Assembly: GCA_035566895.1 (NCBI GenBank)
Contig: DATMQA010000029.1
Location: forward strand, 6,135 to 70,134
Source: DATMQA01 sp035566895
GTDB lineage: Bacteria > Verrucomicrobiota > Verrucomicrobiia > Limisphaerales > UBA8199
DNA length: 64,000 bases
Reading direction: 5' to 3'
Below are positions 41,446-49,836 of this stretch, piece after piece. Under the pieces are notes generated by a model. The model ran no database searches. It saw only the letters and a program-made list of their open reading frames with translations, and was not told where the DNA came from. The stretch's first letter is position 1. Every line of letters starts with the position of its first letter. The translations under genes were made by a program, and so were the position numbers.

Positions 41446-42360
41446 ATGCAGTTTGTTCGAGAGATTTACGCCGCCGGACGGGCCGCGCGCCGGCCGGTGA
41501 TTTCGTTTGAGTTTTTTCCGCCCAAGACCGAGGAGGGCGAGCGCAACCTGCTGGAAAAGACCATCCCGGCGTTGCTGCAGGCCGGGCCGGATTATTGCTC
41601 GGTCACCTATGGCGCCGGGGGCAGTACGCGCGAGAAGACCCTGATGATTGTGGATCGTATCCAACGGCAGCACGGTCTCACCGCGGTGGCCCACTTGACT
41701 TGTGTTTGCGCGACGAAGGAACAAATCCGCGAACTGTTGGCCCAGATTCGGGCGCTCGGCGTTCAGAACGTGCTCGCGTTGCGTGGCGACCCGCCCGGCG
41801 GCGGCGAATTCCAGCCCACACCAGGCGGATTCGAGTTTTCCAATGAACTGGTGAGTTTTATCCGCGAGCAGGGAGATTTCTGTATTGGGGTGGCTGGCTT
41901 TCCCGAAGGTCACATCGCCTGCAAAGAAGGCAAACATGTGGACTGGACTTATTTGAAGCAGAAAGTCGAGGCCGGCGCGGATTTCGTGCTCACCCAATTG
42001 TTTTTTGACAATGCGGATTACTTCGAGTTCCGCGACCAGATGAGCGGTCACCACGGGCTGAAGGTCCCACTGGTGCCGGGCATTGTTCCCATCCTGAGCG
42101 GGTCGCAAATCAAACGTTTCACGGCGCTATGCGGCGCGCGGATTCCGGCCGCGCTGGGAGCCAGGCTCGACGAGCTGGGCGAGGATGATGCCGCCGTGGC
42201 GGACTTCGGGGTCGAATACGCGACCCGCCAATGCGAGGAGTTGCTGCGCGCCGGGGCGCCGGGCATTCATTTTTACACGTTAAACAAAGCACCCTCAACC
42301 GTGCGGGTGTTAAGGAATTTAGGAATCACCCATCAGCGATTACCAGTGACCCATCAGTGA
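41446..42360 (+). CDS. metF: 5,10-methylenetetrahydrofolate reductase
   Basis: 304 residues, TIM-barrel FAD enzyme that makes methyl-THF for methionine synthesis. Signatures: ISFEFFPPKTEEGERNL at the N-terminus, VTYGAGGSTREKTL, HLTCVCATKEQI, NVLALRGDPP, GVAGFPEGH, and FVLTQLFFDNADYFEF. The final residues (THQRLPVTHQ) come from a short repeated ATCACCCATCAG-type sequence and lie beyond the conserved fold. Confidence 0.96.
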   Translation: MQFVREIYAAGRAARRPVISFEFFPPKTEEGERNLLEKTIPALLQAGPDYCSVTYGAGGSTREKTLMIVDRIQRQHGLTAVAHLTCVCATKEQIRELLAQIRALGVQNVLALRGDPPGGGEFQPTPGGFEFSNELVSFIREQGDFCIGVAGFPEGHIACKEGKHVDWTYLKQKVEAGADFVLTQLFFDNADYFEFRDQMSGHHGLKVPLVPGIVPILSGSQIKRFTALCGARIPAALGARLDELGEDDAAVADFGVEYATRQCEELLRAGAPGIHFYTLNKAPSTVRVLRNLGITHQRLPVTHQ

Positions 42361-42368
42361 GCACCATT

Positions 42369-42569
42369 ATGAGCGAACCAAAACAAAGCGAATTCGAGCG
42401 CGCCGCGGCGCAGGAGGGCCGCGGCGGCTTCCTGCGGGAGATCTGGGGCTTCATGAAAGAGAACAAGAAATGGTGGCTGCTGCCGCTGGTGGTGGCGCTA
42501 TTGGTGCTCGGGTTGCTGGTCCTGCTGTCCGGCACCGGCCTGGCCCCGTTCATATATACCCTGTTCTGA
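42369..42569 (+). CDS. Small single-helix membrane protein (DUF5989-like)
   Basis: 66 residues: hydrophilic N-terminus, amphipathic FLREIWGFMKENKKWW, then a hydrophobic segment (LLPLVVALLVLGLLVLL) and a short tail GLAPFIYTLF. This FLKENKKWWL plus helix layout matches small proteins I associate with DUF5989; their function is unknown to me. ATG 42369, 8 bases after metF. A longer in-frame start lies within metF and is rejected. Confidence 0.75.
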   Translation: MSEPKQSEFERAAAQEGRGGFLREIWGFMKENKKWWLLPLVVALLVLGLLVLLSGTGLAPFIYTLF

Positions 42570-42628
42570 ACCTTGTCTGCCGTTGCCAAGCCTTTGCCGC
42601 GTGCGTAAGATGGTCGGTCCCGGTTACG

Positions 42629-43420
42629 ATGGCTGAATATAAGGTAAAATTCGAGGTCTTTGAAGGGCCGCTTGATTTACTCCTTTATCTCATCAAGAAG
42701 GAGGAGGTCGATATCTACGAGGTCAACCTGACGGAGTTGGCCACGCAATTTATCGAATACATTGAGACGATGCGCTTACTGGACCTGGAAATCGCCGGGG
42801 AGTTCCTGGTGATGGCAGCCACGCTCATGTATATCAAAAGCCGCGAATTGCTGCCCGTGGACCAGCAGGTGCAAGTCGAAGGCGAGGATGAGGGCGAAGA
42901 CCCGCGGTGGGAACTAATCCGGCAGTTGGTCGAGTACAAGAAATTCAAGGACGCCGCTGCCCAACTCGCGATGCTCGAGGCCCGCCAGGAGCAAATCTTT
43001 CCCCGCGCGCCGGGCAAACTCGAGTTCGAGGCGGAACCGCCTCGGCGGAACGAGGCCTCCCTGTTTGACCTGCTCAACGCGGTCAACAGCGTGCTCCAGC
43101 GCTTTACCCAGCGCGCCGACCAACGCGATATTTTTGAGGATAAATGGAGCGTCAGCGAAAAAATCGAACAGCTCATGCGCGCGGTCGGTGAGCAGTCCGG
43201 CCTGCGCTTCTCCGAGCTATTCGCCGGCGTCACCAGCCGCTCCGAGGTGGTGGTGACTTTCCTGGCGTTACTCGAACTCATCCGCCTCAAGCAACTCATC
43301 GCGGTGCAGCGCGAGGCTTTTGGCGAAATCGAAATCTGCCGCGCCGAGCCTGCCGCCACGAACTCCCCCACGCCGGAGACTGCCCCCGAACTTGCCCAGC
43401 CGAACCCACGCGCCCCGTGA
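42629..43420 (+). CDS. scpA: Segregation and condensation protein A
   Basis: 263 residues from ATG 42629. Kleisin of the SMC-ScpAB condensin. N-terminal YKVKFEVFEGPLDLLLYLIKKEEVDIYEVNLTEL is the ScpA hallmark, followed by LEIAGEFLVMAATLMYIKSRELLP. The C-terminal winged helix that binds SMC is seen in EVVVTFLALLELIRLKQL. Followed by scpB after 16 bases, so the pair is an operon; smc is not in the window. The longer frame starting at 42470 overlaps the upstream small protein and is rejected. Confidence 0.95.
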   Translation: MAEYKVKFEVFEGPLDLLLYLIKKEEVDIYEVNLTELATQFIEYIETMRLLDLEIAGEFLVMAATLMYIKSRELLPVDQQVQVEGEDEGEDPRWELIRQLVEYKKFKDAAAQLAMLEARQEQIFPRAPGKLEFEAEPPRRNEASLFDLLNAVNSVLQRFTQRADQRDIFEDKWSVSEKIEQLMRAVGEQSGLRFSELFAGVTSRSEVVVTFLALLELIRLKQLIAVQREAFGEIEICRAEPAATNSPTPETAPELAQPNPRAP

Positions 43421-43436
43421 AATCTAAATTAGTCGC

Positions 43437-44177
43437 ATGGACCTGAAATACATCCTGGAAGCTATTCTCTTCTCGGCGCAAAAACCGCTGAGCCTCAAAG
43501 AACTCCGCGAGGTCTTTGCCGGCGCGGTCGAGCACGCGGAAGGAGATGAGACCGCCCGGGGATTGAAAAAGGTCAAGGAGGAGCAACTGACCGCCTCGCT
43601 GGAGGAATTGGCGCGCGACCACGAAACGGCGGCTCGCAGCTTCCGCCTGGTGTGCGTGGCCGGGGCCTGGCAATTCGTCACCCAGCCCGAATACGGCGCG
43701 TGGCTCAAGGCGCTGGTGGGTCACCGGGCTCGGCCGCCGCGGCTGTCCCAGCCCGGACTGGAGACCCTGGCCATTATCGCTTACCGCCAGCCGATTACGC
43801 GCGCCGAGATCGAACAGGTCAGGGGCGTGGCAGTGGACGGTGTGATGCAAACCTTGCTTGAGCGCGGATTGGTCGAGCAACTGGGCCGAGCGGAGGTGGT
43901 GGGCCGGCCGATGAATTATGGCACGACCTCGCTGTTCCTGGAATACTTCGGCCTGCGCTGCCTGGAAGATTTGCCGGCCGCCGACGAATTGCGCCGCGTA
44001 GTCATCCAAAAGCCTGAGACACTTGCTACCGCCGAGGCCGGCCTAGCCACCGTGCCGCCTGAGCAACTGAACCTGCCCAGCGAACCGCCCGAGCCAGCGC
44101 GCGAGCAGCCCACCGCCGACGCGCAGGCAAGCGCTCCCGAGCCCACGAGCGACCCAAATGAACACAGCAGAGCGTAG
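43437..44177 (+). CDS. scpB: Segregation and condensation protein B
   Basis: 246 residues. Two winged-helix domains: MDLKYILEAILFSAQKPLSLKELREVF at the start, then QPEYGAWLKALV and SQPGLETLAIIAYRQPITRAEIEQVRGV, the conserved ScpB stretch, and YGTTSLFLEYFGLRCLEDLP. The last ~60 residues are Pro/Glu/Ala-rich and disordered. Partners ScpA and SMC in chromosome compaction. Just after its stop is a short palindromic sequence (44188-44201). Confidence 0.95.
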   Translation: MDLKYILEAILFSAQKPLSLKELREVFAGAVEHAEGDETARGLKKVKEEQLTASLEELARDHETAARSFRLVCVAGAWQFVTQPEYGAWLKALVGHRARPPRLSQPGLETLAIIAYRQPITRAEIEQVRGVAVDGVMQTLLERGLVEQLGRAEVVGRPMNYGTTSLFLEYFGLRCLEDLPAADELRRVVIQKPETLATAEAGLATVPPEQLNLPSEPPEPAREQPTADAQASAPEPTSDPNEHSRA

Positions 44178-44187
44178 CGGCCGAGGC

Positions 44188-44201
44188 GGAGCGCATGCTC
44201 C
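44188..44201. repeat. Short palindrome GGAGC-GCAT-GCTCC
   Basis: Perfect 5-base stem with 4-base loop, 10 bases after scpB. Together with the surrounding AGAGCGTAGCGGCCGAGGC and CTACGTTTCGGCGCTCC it may be a degenerate repeat copy or part of a terminator; followed by CACTCCATCACTCCATCA direct repeats. Confidence 0.5.
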
Positions 44202-44261
44202 TACGTTTCGGCGCTCCATCAATCCACCACTCCATCACTCCATCACTCTATTCTTCCTCGG

Positions 44262-45323
44262 ATGAACATCCCAGAACATCGCAAGGCGATTGACCGGCTC
44301 GACGCCCAAATCGTCAAACTCCTCAACGAGCGGACCCGGCACGTACTGGCCATCGGCGAAATCAAGCGTAAGGCGGGAGCCGAAATCTATGCCCCGCACC
44401 GGGAACGAGCTGTGTTCAACCGGATTTGCCGGGTCAACTCGGGGCCGATCACGAATGACTCGCTGAAGGCCATTTACCGCGAGATCATGTCCAGCGCCCT
44501 CTCGCTGGAAAAATCCATGCAAATCGCCTATCTCGGGCCCGAAGCGACGTTCACCCATCAGGCCGCCATCCGCCGCTTCGGAGCAAGCCTCCGCTACTGT
44601 CCGCTCAAGACTATTAGCGACGTCTTCACTGAGGTCAGCAAGGGGCGCGCGGACTATGGCGTGGTCCCGGTCGAGAATTCGACCGAAGGAGTAGTGACTC
44701 ATACCCTGGACATGTTCGTCGATAGCGACCTGAAGATTGTGGCGCAAATCGTCCTGCCCGTGCAGCATTGCTTGCTGAGCAATAGTCCGCGTTCGCAAAT
44801 CAAGAAACTCTTCGCTCATCCGCAGTCCCTCGGCCAATGCCGGCTCTGGGTCCAAAATAACCTGCCGCGGGCCGAAATCATCGAGACCTCCTCCAATGCC
44901 CGGTCGGCCGAACTGGCAGCGCGCGAGAAGTCCACCGCCGCCATTGCCGGCCTGCTCGCGGCCGAGAAATACGATCTGGACGTGCTGGAGTATGACATCC
45001 AGGACAACGCCGCCAACGCGACTCGGTTTCTGGTGCTGGGCCGGCAGTGCAGTCCGCCCACCGGCCACGACCGCACCAGCATCATGATCAGCATCTTTGA
45101 CCGCGTCGGCGCGCTTTATAGCGCCCTGTCCGCGTTTCGCAAATACCGCATCAACATGACCAAGATCGAGTCCCGGCCCAGCAAACGGAAAGCCTGGGAA
45201 TACTTCTTCTTCATCGACTGCGACGGCCACGTGCAGGATCGCAAAGTGGAAAATGCCCTCGGCCATCTGGGCGAGCACTGCAACTTCGTCAAAGTGCTGG
45301 GGAGCTTTCCCAATACCGAGTAG
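44262..45323 (+). CDS. pheA: Bifunctional chorismate mutase / prephenate dehydratase
   Basis: 353 residues; makes phenylpyruvate for phenylalanine. Domains in order: AroQ chorismate mutase (1-88; IDRLDAQIVKLLNERTRHVLAIGEIKRK), prephenate dehydratase (~90-270; IAYLGPEATFTHQAA, VPVENSTEGVVTHTLDM, TRFLVLGR), and an ACT regulatory domain (~275-353; SIMISIFDRVGALYSAL with ESRPSKRKAWEYFFFIDCDGH), which binds Phe for feedback inhibition. Lengths are standard. Confidence 0.96.
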   Translation: MNIPEHRKAIDRLDAQIVKLLNERTRHVLAIGEIKRKAGAEIYAPHRERAVFNRICRVNSGPITNDSLKAIYREIMSSALSLEKSMQIAYLGPEATFTHQAAIRRFGASLRYCPLKTISDVFTEVSKGRADYGVVPVENSTEGVVTHTLDMFVDSDLKIVAQIVLPVQHCLLSNSPRSQIKKLFAHPQSLGQCRLWVQNNLPRAEIIETSSNARSAELAAREKSTAAIAGLLAAEKYDLDVLEYDIQDNAANATRFLVLGRQCSPPTGHDRTSIMISIFDRVGALYSALSAFRKYRINMTKIESRPSKRKAWEYFFFIDCDGHVQDRKVENALGHLGEHCNFVKVLGSFPNTE

Positions 45324-45398
45324 CCGCCTCCGTAGCGCGCAGCGCAAGGCCGATTCTTTCAGGTTGAATCGCACGATTCCTGCCCCCATCCTGCCCTC

Positions 45399-46370
45399 GT
45401 GAATCACCTGGCCCAGGCCCGGAAAGTCTTCTCCATCGAGTTGGCCGCGTTGAAAGCCGTGCGCGCGCAATTGGACGGCGCGTTCAGCGCGGCGGTCGAA
45501 CTGGTCGTCCAGACCTTGCGCCAGCGCGGCAAAATCGTCGTCGTCGGCATCGGCAAATCCGGCAATGTGGGGCATAAAATCGCCGCCACGCTCACCAGCA
45601 CCGGCTCGACCAGCGTCGTGCTCAACAGTGTCGATGCGCTCCACGGCGATCTGGGCATCGTCAACGACGGCGACGCCATCCTCGCGCTGAGCTATTCCGG
45701 TGAGTCTGAAGAATTGCTGAATCTCCTTCCCGCCCTGAAACGATTTTCGGTAAAAATCATCGCCATGACCGGCGCGCTCAAATCCTCCCTGGCCCACCAC
45801 AGCGATCTCGTCCTCAACGTCCGCGTGCCCAAAGAAGCCTGCCCGTTCAACCTGGCCCCGACCGCCAGCACCACCGCCATGCTCGTCCTGGGCGACGCTT
45901 TGGCGATGGCCGTGTTGCAGGCGCGCGGTTTCAAGCGGCAGGATTTTGCCCGGCTGCATCCTTCCGGCGCGATTGGCCGGGCGATGCTCTTGCGGGTGAG
46001 CGAAATCATGCGAACCGGCTCGCGCAACGCCGTCGCCGGGGAGAACCTCACCGTCAAAGAAGCCCTGATGGTGATGACCCAATCCAAATCCGGCAGCTTG
46101 AGTGTGGTGAACGCTCGCGGCAAGCTGGTCGGGGTCTTCACCGATGGCGATTTTCGCCGCCGCATGGCCGACGATGACAACCTGTTGACCCGGCCACTTA
46201 AGCAAGTCATGACCGCTCGCCCGATTTGCATCCGCGACAACGCCCTGGCGGCTGAGGCTCTCAAGATATTCAACGAGCGCAACATCGACGATTTGATCGT
46301 CGTCAATGCCAAGAACGAACCAGTCGGCCTGGTGGACTCCCAGGATTTGCCAAAGCTAAAGCTGATGTAG
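45399..46370 (+). CDS. kdsD: Arabinose-5-phosphate isomerase (KdsD/KpsF/GutQ)
   Basis: 323 residues from GTG 45399. Converts ribulose-5-phosphate to arabinose-5-phosphate, the first step of KDO synthesis for lipopolysaccharide. SIS sugar-isomerase domain (~30-165): GIGKSGNVGHKIAATLTSTG, HGDLGIVNDGD, LSYSGESEELLNLLP, ACPFNLAPTASTT. Two CBS domains follow (from VSEIMRTG; PLKQVMTARPICI). Presence implies an LPS-bearing outer membrane. Short gap (75 bases) after pheA; the esterase follows 18 bases on. Confidence 0.94.
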   Translation: MNHLAQARKVFSIELAALKAVRAQLDGAFSAAVELVVQTLRQRGKIVVVGIGKSGNVGHKIAATLTSTGSTSVVLNSVDALHGDLGIVNDGDAILALSYSGESEELLNLLPALKRFSVKIIAMTGALKSSLAHHSDLVLNVRVPKEACPFNLAPTASTTAMLVLGDALAMAVLQARGFKRQDFARLHPSGAIGRAMLLRVSEIMRTGSRNAVAGENLTVKEALMVMTQSKSGSLSVVNARGKLVGVFTDGDFRRRMADDDNLLTRPLKQVMTARPICIRDNALAAEALKIFNERNIDDLIVVNAKNEPVGLVDSQDLPKLKLM

Positions 46371-46388
46371 AACTGAAAGAAAACTGCG

Positions 46389-47156
46389 ATGCGACAAATC
46401 CTCTCAACCGGCGCCGCAGCGTTGTTCACGCTGACTGCTTGCACCTCAACCAAAGCGGCCGTCACTTCAAACCAGCCGCCTATGCAAATGGCTAAAACAT
46501 TCAAGCTCCAGAAGACTCAGCATCTCGACGTCAATTACCTGTTGTTCCTGCCCAAAGACTATGAAGCGAAATCTGCGAAGCGCTGGCCGCTGCTGCTCTT
46601 CCTGCACGGCATTGGCGAGCGTGGCACGGATGTCTGGAAGGTCGCCACCCACGGGCCCCCTAAATACGTCGCCGAACATCCTGATTTCCCGTTTATTGTG
46701 GTCTCGCCGCAGTGCCCCGACGGTCAACTCTGGTCCAACGACACCTTGCTGGCCTTGCTCGACGATATAATGAGCCATTACGCCGTCGATACGCGTCGGG
46801 TTTACCTGACCGGCCTGAGCATGGGCGGTTACGGGGCCTGGAGCCTGGGTCTGGCCCACCCGGAGAAATTCGCGGCCATCGTGCCCATCTGCGGAGGAGG
46901 CGACCTCATCACCCTTTTCGTTTCCAGCCACGACAAGCCAGACGCTTTGAAGGCTCTGGCCGTTTGGGCGTTCCACGGCGCCAAAGACCCGGTAGTCCCG
47001 GTGCAGGAATCCCAGCGCATGGTCGAGCTACTGAAGAAATTCGGGGTGTCGGAAGTGAAACTCACGGTGTATCCCGAGGCGCAGCACGACTGCTGGACGG
47101 AGACCTACAAAAACCCGGAAGTTTACGACTGGCTCTTGCAGCATGAAAGGAAGTGA
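46389..47156 (+). CDS. Secreted alpha/beta hydrolase (esterase/prolyl oligopeptidase-like), probable lipoprotein
   Basis: 255 residues. N-terminal signal with lipobox (AALFTLTACTST), so a lipid-anchored or periplasmic enzyme. Fold signals: PLLLFLHGIGERG (oxyanion loop), nucleophile elbow GLSMGGYGAWSLG, acidic residue in FHGAKDPVVPV and catalytic His in PEAQHDCWTE. Family: phospholipase/carboxylesterase or dienelactone-type with polysaccharide-esterase relatives; substrate unknown. Its stop codon is followed at once by a perfect 17-bp inverted repeat. Confidence 0.9.
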   Translation: MRQILSTGAAALFTLTACTSTKAAVTSNQPPMQMAKTFKLQKTQHLDVNYLLFLPKDYEAKSAKRWPLLLFLHGIGERGTDVWKVATHGPPKYVAEHPDFPFIVVSPQCPDGQLWSNDTLLALLDDIMSHYAVDTRRVYLTGLSMGGYGAWSLGLAHPEKFAAIVPICGGGDLITLFVSSHDKPDALKALAVWAFHGAKDPVVPVQESQRMVELLKKFGVSEVKLTVYPEAQHDCWTETYKNPEVYDWLLQHERK

Positions 47157-47157
47157 T

Positions 47158-47209
47158 GGGTGGCGGGTGACGAGTGACGGGGTGACAAGCTCCTCGTCAC
47201 CCGCCACCC
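47158..47209. repeat. Family D inverted repeat, 17-bp perfect stem
   Basis: GGGTGGCGGGTGACGAG at 47158-47174 and its exact complement at 47193-47209, loop 18 bases, starting one base after the esterase stop. Contains the GGGTGACGAG word also present at 1122-1131. May act as terminator or mRNA end. Confidence 0.85.
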
Positions 47210-47329
47210 CTGAACTCGTCTCCTCAATTGGGGGGTGTGCATCCAAACGCACAGTTGGCAAACCCTGGAACGGGAGTAAAAGCGAGAGTAGCAACTGCTA
47301 CATTATGGTTGTGGTTGGTTGTAAAGTTG

Positions 47330-47383
47330 GGGGCTGGTGGCAGTAACCACGCCGTGCAACCGGAACTTGGCGCCACCAGCCCC
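47330..47383. repeat. Inverted repeat with 12-bp perfect stem
   Basis: GGGGCTGGTGGC (47330-47341) pairs with GCCACCAGCCCC (47372-47383). The 30-base loop contains a smaller GTGG/CCAC pairing. Followed by GCATTTT. Could be a bidirectional terminator for the two convergent genes, or part of a structured RNA that I do not recognise. Confidence 0.65.
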
Positions 47384-47461
47384 TGCATTTTAGGAGGGTG
47401 ACAAGCGACGGGTGACGGTTGACGAGCAGTTGGTCACCCGTGACCGTGTCATTTCCTTGTC

Positions 47462-48427
47462 TCAGTCCAGCCCGCTCGCCTTCCTGGCCCGCTGCAAGAC
47501 CTTCTGCGCCAGGCTGCGCGCTCTCGCCGCACCATCGGCCAGGACCTTTTCGACATAACCCAGGTTGGCTGCCAGCTCGGCCCGTTTGGCTCGCGCGGCC
47601 GAGAAATAATTCCAGTAGTGCTCGAACAGCGCCTTCTTCAAATCGCCATAACCCAGTCCACCCGCGCGCAAACGTTCCTCAAAATCCTTTGCCGTGCCGG
47701 CTGGGGCCACCAGGTTTAACAATTGGATCGCCAGGTTCTGGTCGGCGTCCGGCTTGGGCTCTTGCGGGGTGCGGCTGTCCATTTTGATGCTCATGATTTT
47801 TTTGCGTAGCGCCTTTTCCTCGCCGAAGATCTCGATGGTATTGCCGTAGCTTTTGCTCATCTTCTCCCCGTCCAGCCCGGGCACTTTGGCGACCTCGGAC
47901 CGAATCTGCGGCTCAGGAATCACGAAGGTCTGGCCATACTGCTCATTGAATTTGACGGCGATATCACGGGTCACCTCGACGTGCTGTTTTTGATCGAGCC
48001 CCACCGGCACAATATTCGAGTCGTAAATCAGGATGTCGGCCGCCATCAGCACCGGGTAGGCGAACAGCCCGTGATATGGCGAAATACCCTTGGCGACCTT
48101 ATCTTTGTAGCTCGTGCACCGCTCCAGCAATCCCATCGGCGTGACCGAGGTCAGAATCCAGGTGAGTTCCGTCACTTCCGGCACGTCCGATTGACGGAAG
48201 AAAACCGTTTTCTTCGGGTCCAGCCCACAGGCCAGAAAATCCAGGGCCGCATCCAACGTGTTTTGGCGCCGCTCAGCGGGATCAAACAGCGAAGTCATCG
48301 AATGGTAATTGGCGATGAAATAAAACGCCTCGCCCTTGTCCTGCAGATCGAGGGAGGGCTTCATCATCCCAAAATAATTCCCCAGGTGCAGCGCGCCCGA
48401 AGGCTGGATGCCGGATAAAATTCGCAT
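47462..48427 (-). CDS. trpS: Tryptophanyl-tRNA synthetase
   Basis: 321 residues from ATG 48427 (MRILSGIQPSG). Class I synthetase charging tRNA-Trp. HIGH-equivalent GALHLGNYFG, KMSKS-equivalent GEKMSKSYGN, and YPVLMAADIL, QKQHVEVTRDIA typical of TrpS. A slightly longer upstream frame (48535) adds 36 residues without homology. Follows recF on the same strand after 71 bases. Confidence 0.96.
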   Translation of the reverse strand: MRILSGIQPSGALHLGNYFGMMKPSLDLQDKGEAFYFIANYHSMTSLFDPAERRQNTLDAALDFLACGLDPKKTVFFRQSDVPEVTELTWILTSVTPMGLLERCTSYKDKVAKGISPYHGLFAYPVLMAADILIYDSNIVPVGLDQKQHVEVTRDIAVKFNEQYGQTFVIPEPQIRSEVAKVPGLDGEKMSKSYGNTIEIFGEEKALRKKIMSIKMDSRTPQEPKPDADQNLAIQLLNLVAPAGTAKDFEERLRAGGLGYGDLKKALFEHYWNYFSAARAKRAELAANLGYVEKVLADGAARARSLAQKVLQRARKASGLD

Positions 48428-48498
48428 GCGGCAAGGTAGCAACGAGGCGGGAGGTCGGAAAAGAGGAAAACCAGGATTTAAGAACCGGCGCTGCTTCC

Positions 48499-49575
48499 CT
48501 AGTCCTTCTTTAGCGTTCCTCCCATCACCATCCACCGCTGCGCCTCCTGTGCCTGCTCTGCCGGCCAGTTCTCCTCCGTGGCCGTCATGAAGGCCTGCCC
48601 TCGCGCCCGGTGCGCCTGCTCCAGCAACGGCAAAAAGCCGCTCCGCCGTTTGGCGTCGAGTTCGCCCATGATGTCGTCGATGAGCAGCACCGGCGGCGCG
48701 CCGTACAACGCGGTGAGGTGCTCCGCCTGGGCCATCTTGAGCGCGATGGCCAGGGTGCGCTTCTGGCCTTCGCTCCCAAACTGCGCAGCGGAGCGGTCAT
48801 TGAGCAGCAGTTGCAAATCGTCCCGGTGCGGCCCGATGAGGGTCGTGCGATAGGTCCGCTCGCGCGCTCGGGATTGCGCCAGTTCAACGGTGAAATCCCC
48901 CTTCACGCTCGGCGCGTATTCAAGGCGAAATTGCTCCGCGTCGCTGGCAATGCGCTGGTAAGCCAGTGAGGCCAGGGGCGAGAACCTGGGGGCCAGCTCG
49001 CGGCGCAGGCGGATGATTTCCTGGCCGGCGCTCACCAATTCGCGGGAGAAGCCGTCCAGCGCCATCGGGTCGAGCATGGATTGCTTCAACAGCGCATTGC
49101 GCGAGCGCAAGGCCTGGGTGTAGCGCTGCAACAGCGGCAGATAACCCGGGTGCGTTTGCGACAGCAGCAGGTCCAGGAAACGCCGCCGGCCGCGGCCCGG
49201 CCCTTTGATGAGCAGCAAATCTTCCGTGCAAAAGACCACGGTGCGCAGCACCCCCAGGTATTCGGTGAGCTTGCGCACCGGGCGGCCATCCAGATTGAGG
49301 CTGCGCTCCTGGACCGACCAATACATTTTGGTCTCATGCTGGCCCAGGCCGACGATTTGGCTGCCGACAAAATACCCCTTTTGCCCGTGCCGAATCATCT
49401 GCGCGCCGCCGACACCGCGAAACGACCGCAAGGTCGCAACCAAATAGAGGGCCTCGAGGATATTGGTCTTGCCCTGCGCGTTATCGCCCAGCAGCAAGTG
49501 AAAACCCGCCGCAAAATCGGCATCCAACCGCCCATAATTGCGGAAGTCGCGAAGCCGGAGATGCGCCAGGTGCAT
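48499..49575 (-). CDS. recF: DNA replication and repair protein RecF
   Basis: 358 residues from ATG 49575 (MHLAHLRLRDFRNY). SMC-like ATPase that loads RecA at gaps. Walker A GDNAQGKTNILEALYL, signature SEGQKRTLAIALKMAQA, Walker B PPVLLIDDIMGELD. Length is typical. Not next to dnaA/dnaN/gyrB as in many bacteria. A longer frame upstream runs through the CAAAAGAACA repeat and is rejected. Confidence 0.96.
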   Translation of the reverse strand: MHLAHLRLRDFRNYGRLDADFAAGFHLLLGDNAQGKTNILEALYLVATLRSFRGVGGAQMIRHGQKGYFVGSQIVGLGQHETKMYWSVQERSLNLDGRPVRKLTEYLGVLRTVVFCTEDLLLIKGPGRGRRRFLDLLLSQTHPGYLPLLQRYTQALRSRNALLKQSMLDPMALDGFSRELVSAGQEIIRLRRELAPRFSPLASLAYQRIASDAEQFRLEYAPSVKGDFTVELAQSRARERTYRTTLIGPHRDDLQLLLNDRSAAQFGSEGQKRTLAIALKMAQAEHLTALYGAPPVLLIDDIMGELDAKRRSGFLPLLEQAHRARGQAFMTATEENWPAEQAQEAQRWMVMGGTLKKD

Positions 49576-49590
49576 GGGGATTGATTGCCA

Positions 49591-49620
49591 CAAAAGAACA
49601 CAAAAGAACACAAAAGAACA
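49591..49620. repeat. Three tandem copies of CAAAAGAACA
   Basis: Exact 10-base tandem triplication just upstream of recF. Phase and position suggest a slippage-prone A-rich tract; could affect recF expression because it covers the -16 to -45 region. Confidence 0.85.
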
Positions 49621-49836
49621 TGAAGGGCCTGCCACGAAAAGTTGGAGCTTTAGACCGCGGATAACGGCTCGCGCGGATGAAGAATTAACGGAAGGTGAAG
49701 AGTATGCAGCAGGGAGACGGCCGTCTCATTTCAAAATGTCATGCGCTCCCGGTCTTCCGGTATCCGCTCGAGGCTTGCTCCGGGGCGGCGGATGCCCTAC
49801 AAGCATCGCCGGCGGGAGCAACGCCGCCAGACGCTT

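Larger units (their letters stand above)
47157..47461. other. 305-base convergent intergenic region with inverted repeats
   Basis: Lies between the plus-strand esterase and minus-strand trpS, both ending here. It holds a family D hairpin (47158-47209), a second hairpin (47330-47383) and another TGACGGG-type inverted sequence at about 47398-47455. No coding potential that I would support. Confidence 0.6.

Noticed and set aside
43296..46205. Long minus-strand frames opposite scpB, pheA and kdsD
   Set aside because: No domains; plus-strand genes are clear.
47157..47461. Small SRP RNA or riboswitch
   Set aside because: Hairpins are present, but the conserved SRP loop (GGUCAGG and GGAAGGAAGCAGCC-like) is missing.
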